Shown here one piece after another: positions 14,814 through 16,728 of a DNA stretch of 16,728 bases. The position numbers and the translations under genes are program-made. Below the pieces are notes generated by a model that was not told the origin of the DNA, did not search any database, and saw only the letters and a program-made list of their open reading frames with translations. This DNA comes from Deltaproteobacteria bacterium (GTDB taxonomy: Bacteria > Desulfobacterota > Desulfobulbia > Desulfobulbales > Desulfobulbaceae): the NCBI GenBank assembly GCA_024277485.1, contig JAJRVA010000194.1, forward strand, positions 1-16,728. The letters run 5' to 3'. Position 1 is the stretch's first letter. Each line of letters begins with the position of its first letter.

Positions 14814-15983
14814 ATGAATGTATCACATCCGTTTACCATAACACAGCCGACAGAAATTCACTTTGGCCCCGGTATAATCAAGCGTCTTCCGGAGGTCATC
14901 AGGCAGCTTGGGGGAAGCAGACCGCTTGTTGTTCTTGACCCCGGCCTGCAGAATGCGGGTCTTGACACCGGCATAACCGGCCCTCTGGAGGAATCGGACC
15001 TGGCCTGTACCGTGTACAGCGACATTGATCCTGAACCCGGCCTCCGCCTTGCCGACCAGGGAACGGAAATCGCCCGCAGCAACGGATGCGACTGTGTTGT
15101 CGGGGTTGGAGGCGGCTCGGCCATGGACGTTGCCAAGGCCATATCCATCCTGCTGACCAACGGCGGCAAGGCGGTCGATTATCTTGGACTTGGCAAGATA
15201 CACAAACCAGGTGTGCCGAAAATCATGGTTCCCACCTCGGCCGGGACCGGAGCGGAAGTTACCTTTACCGCGGTTTTTATCAACGAGGAAACCGGATCCA
15301 AGGGAGGCATGAACGGCGACCATCTCTATCCGGATGTTGCGATTCTTGACCCGGAACTCACTGTCAGCCTGCCGCCGCACGTAACCGCCTGCACCGGGAT
15401 AGATGCCCTGACCCATGCTCTGGAGGCCTATACCTCCATCCAGGCGCACCCGGTGTCGGAAATGTACTCGCTGGAGGCGATTGACCTTATCTCTACCCAT
15501 ATCAGGTCCGCCTATGCCGACGGCAGGAACATGGAAGCCCGTGCCGGCATGCTTCTTGGCAGCCTGATGGGAGGAAAGGCCCTGGCCATGGCCGGCGTGG
15601 GCCTGGTCCATGCCATGGCCTATCCCCTTGGCGGCATGTTCGGCATTGCCCATGGACTGGCCAATGCGGTCCTGCTTCCCTATGTCACAGAGTACAACCT
15701 GATCGGCAACCTGAAGAAACATGCCGCCCTGGCGTCATTTTTCGGGTTTGATGTTACCAGCCTGCCCCTCCGGGAGGCTGCCGAGTTGACGGTCGAAGGA
15801 TTATTTCAATTAAACAGCGACCTGAGGATACCCGCCGGACTGGCAGAGTTGAATATTGATAAAGAAAAAATACCGGAAATGGCCGACATTGCCCTGACCG
15901 TTGCCAGGCCGGTGGAAAACAACCCCCGCCGGCCGACCAGGGAAGACATTATGGGAATTTACGAATACGCGATGCAGGGATAA
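14814..15983 (+). CDS. Iron-containing alcohol dehydrogenase (group III)
   Basis: This is an NAD(P)-dependent Fe-type alcohol dehydrogenase of 389 aa, the usual length, resembling FucO, AdhB and 1,3-propanediol dehydrogenase. The nucleotide-binding motif GGGSAMDVAKA is at about 99-109 and PTSAGTGAEVT at about 140-150. The iron ligands known from FucO align with D197, H201 (DALTHALEAY), H266 (GLVHAMAYPLG) and H280 (GIAHGLANA), so all four are present. The start ATG has a weak ribosome site (CGAGGA) about ten bases upstream. It is divergent from darP and convergent with coaBC, with only one base between the stops. The substrate cannot be read from sequence; short-chain alcohols or aldehydes are likely. 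It would act in the cytoplasm, disposing of or supplying reducing equivalents. Confidence 0.9.
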   Translation: MNVSHPFTITQPTEIHFGPGIIKRLPEVIRQLGGSRPLVVLDPGLQNAGLDTGITGPLEESDLACTVYSDIDPEPGLRLADQGTEIARSNGCDCVVGVGGGSAMDVAKAISILLTNGGKAVDYLGLGKIHKPGVPKIMVPTSAGTGAEVTFTAVFINEETGSKGGMNGDHLYPDVAILDPELTVSLPPHVTACTGIDALTHALEAYTSIQAHPVSEMYSLEAIDLISTHIRSAYADGRNMEARAGMLLGSLMGGKALAMAGVGLVHAMAYPLGGMFGIAHGLANAVLLPYVTEYNLIGNLKKHAALASFFGFDVTSLPLREAAELTVEGLFQLNSDLRIPAGLAELNIDKEKIPEMADIALTVARPVENNPRRPTREDIMGIYEYAMQG

Positions 15984-15984
15984 A

Positions 15985-16728
15985 TCACTGCTCCCTTTTC
16001 ATCAGGGAAAGCACCTGGTCCCAGATGCGGTCGGCTGTTTCCTCCTTGGACAGGAGAGGCAGGGTCGCAGCGGCATCCCGGGTCATGATGGTGACCCGGT
16101 TGGTATCGCCGTCAAAGCCGCTGCCCGGTTCAGTTATGTCATTGACAATGACCATGTCCGCATTCTTGGCCAGCAGCTTGCGCTTTCCCTCTTCCTCGCA
16201 GTTCCTGCTTTCCGCTGCAAAGCCGACAAGAACCTGTCCCGCCCGGCGGGAACGGCCAAGTGCGGCCAGGATATCCTCATTTTCAACAAGGTTTACCGCG
16301 GGCGTTCCTGACTTCTTTTTGATCTTGTGGGGTTCATACTGTTCCGGACGAAAATCCGCAACAGCCGCCGCCTTGACAATAACGGAGGCCTGGTCCCGAA
16401 GCCGCATGACCTCGGCAGACATCTCGGCTGCGGTGGTCACCCTGATGACATCCACCCCGGCCGGGGACTCAAGACAGACCGGGCCGCTGACAAGCGTTAC
16501 CCGTGCACCCCGCCTCTTCGCTGTCCGCGCCAGGGCATATCCCATCTTGCCGGAAGAACGGTTGCTGAGATACCGCACCGGGTCCAGCGGTTCCCTGGTC
16601 GGCCCGGCGGTAATAACAACATGTTGTCCTTCAAGATCACGACTGCTCAGGCACCCCAGCAGAACCTCTCTCGCATCGTCCCATTCAGGAAGCCGTCCCG
16701 GTCCCTCGTCGCCGCAGGCAAGCCTCCC
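15985..16728 (-). CDS. coaBC: CoaBC, phosphopantothenoylcysteine synthetase/decarboxylase, C-terminal part
   Basis: This is the bifunctional coenzyme A biosynthesis enzyme. CoaB joins phosphopantothenate and cysteine, and CoaC decarboxylates the product. The first half runs off the right edge; 247 codons plus the stop are seen. The visible part opens in the end of CoaC with LACGDEGPGRL, which carries the active-site Cys of the decarboxylase. The CoaB domain follows with ITAGPTREPLDPVRYLSNRSSGKMGYALA, the nucleotide-binding segment. Further conserved pieces are VKAAAVADFRP, KIKKKSG, LVGFAAES, KNADMVIVNDI and TNRVTIMTRD. The in-frame GTG at 16578 is internal and not a start. It ends one base from the dehydrogenase stop on the other strand. 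The gene is housekeeping and appears intact in this portion. Confidence 0.95.
   Translation of the reverse strand, partial: GRLACGDEGPGRLPEWDDAREVLLGCLSSRDLEGQHVVITAGPTREPLDPVRYLSNRSSGKMGYALARTAKRRGARVTLVSGPVCLESPAGVDVIRVTTAAEMSAEVMRLRDQASVIVKAAAVADFRPEQYEPHKIKKKSGTPAVNLVENEDILAALGRSRRAGQVLVGFAAESRNCEEEGKRKLLAKNADMVIVNDITEPGSGFDGDTNRVTIMTRDAAATLPLLSKEETADRIWDQVLSLMKREQ

Overview
The window reads as a stretch of a Gram-negative, anaerobic, sulfur-metabolising bacterium. A Desulfobulbales-type member of the former Deltaproteobacteria is my best guess. This is inferred from a Tat-exported uptake [NiFe]-hydrogenase with a b-type cytochrome, a thiosulfate/sulfur-type YeeE-YedE transporter paired with a TusA-like protein, a split biotin-dependent carboxylase, and DarP (YjgA). 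No rRNA or other marker is present to settle the taxonomy.

Layout. (1) 2-406: the 3' end of hypE, closed by a good terminator. (2) 504-5924: a hydrogenase operon on the + strand, behind a clear promoter and a roughly 280-nt leader. It holds the small subunit (Tat signal, C-terminal anchor), large subunit, membrane cytochrome b, maturation protease, hypA and hypB, all tightly spaced or overlapping. The proximal-cluster region has glycines where O2-tolerant enzymes carry two extra cysteines, so this looks like a standard O2-sensitive uptake enzyme feeding electrons to quinone. (3) 5998-7448: a separately promoted YeeE/YedE transporter followed by a TusA-family protein whose usual CPxP motif is CPSC. 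(4) 7539-9713: a soluble PAS-PAS-histidine kinase-receiver hybrid whose first PAS domain is cysteine-rich. (5) 9714-10107: an intergenic region with a terminator-like hairpin and a strong promoter. (6) 10108-13531: a biotin carboxylase subunit (TTG start) and a carboxyltransferase plus biotinyl subunit. The second gene is split by an apparent one-base deletion in a T run at 12110-12113, and its carboxyltransferase motifs differ from textbook pyruvate carboxylase. (7) 13675-14689, minus strand: darP followed by a PPC/DUF296 protein. (8) 14814-15983: an iron-dependent alcohol dehydrogenase, divergent from darP. (9) 15985-16728, minus strand: the C-terminal part of CoaBC, running off the right edge.

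How the genes fit together: the hydrogenase would oxidise periplasmic H2 and pass electrons through the cytochrome b to the quinone pool, with HyaD, HypA, HypB and HypE building and processing its Ni-Fe site. The transporter and TusA-like pair would import and carry reduced sulfur. The carboxylase would make a C4 acid (or another carboxylated acid) for anaplerosis, and the dehydrogenase would handle an alcohol or aldehyde. The links between these modules are inferred from proximity only. I saw no CRISPR array, tRNA, rRNA, insertion sequence or phage gene. The least ordinary points are the frameshifted, divergent carboxyltransferase, the CPSC TusA-like partner of the transporter, and the strong hairpin just ahead of hyaD.
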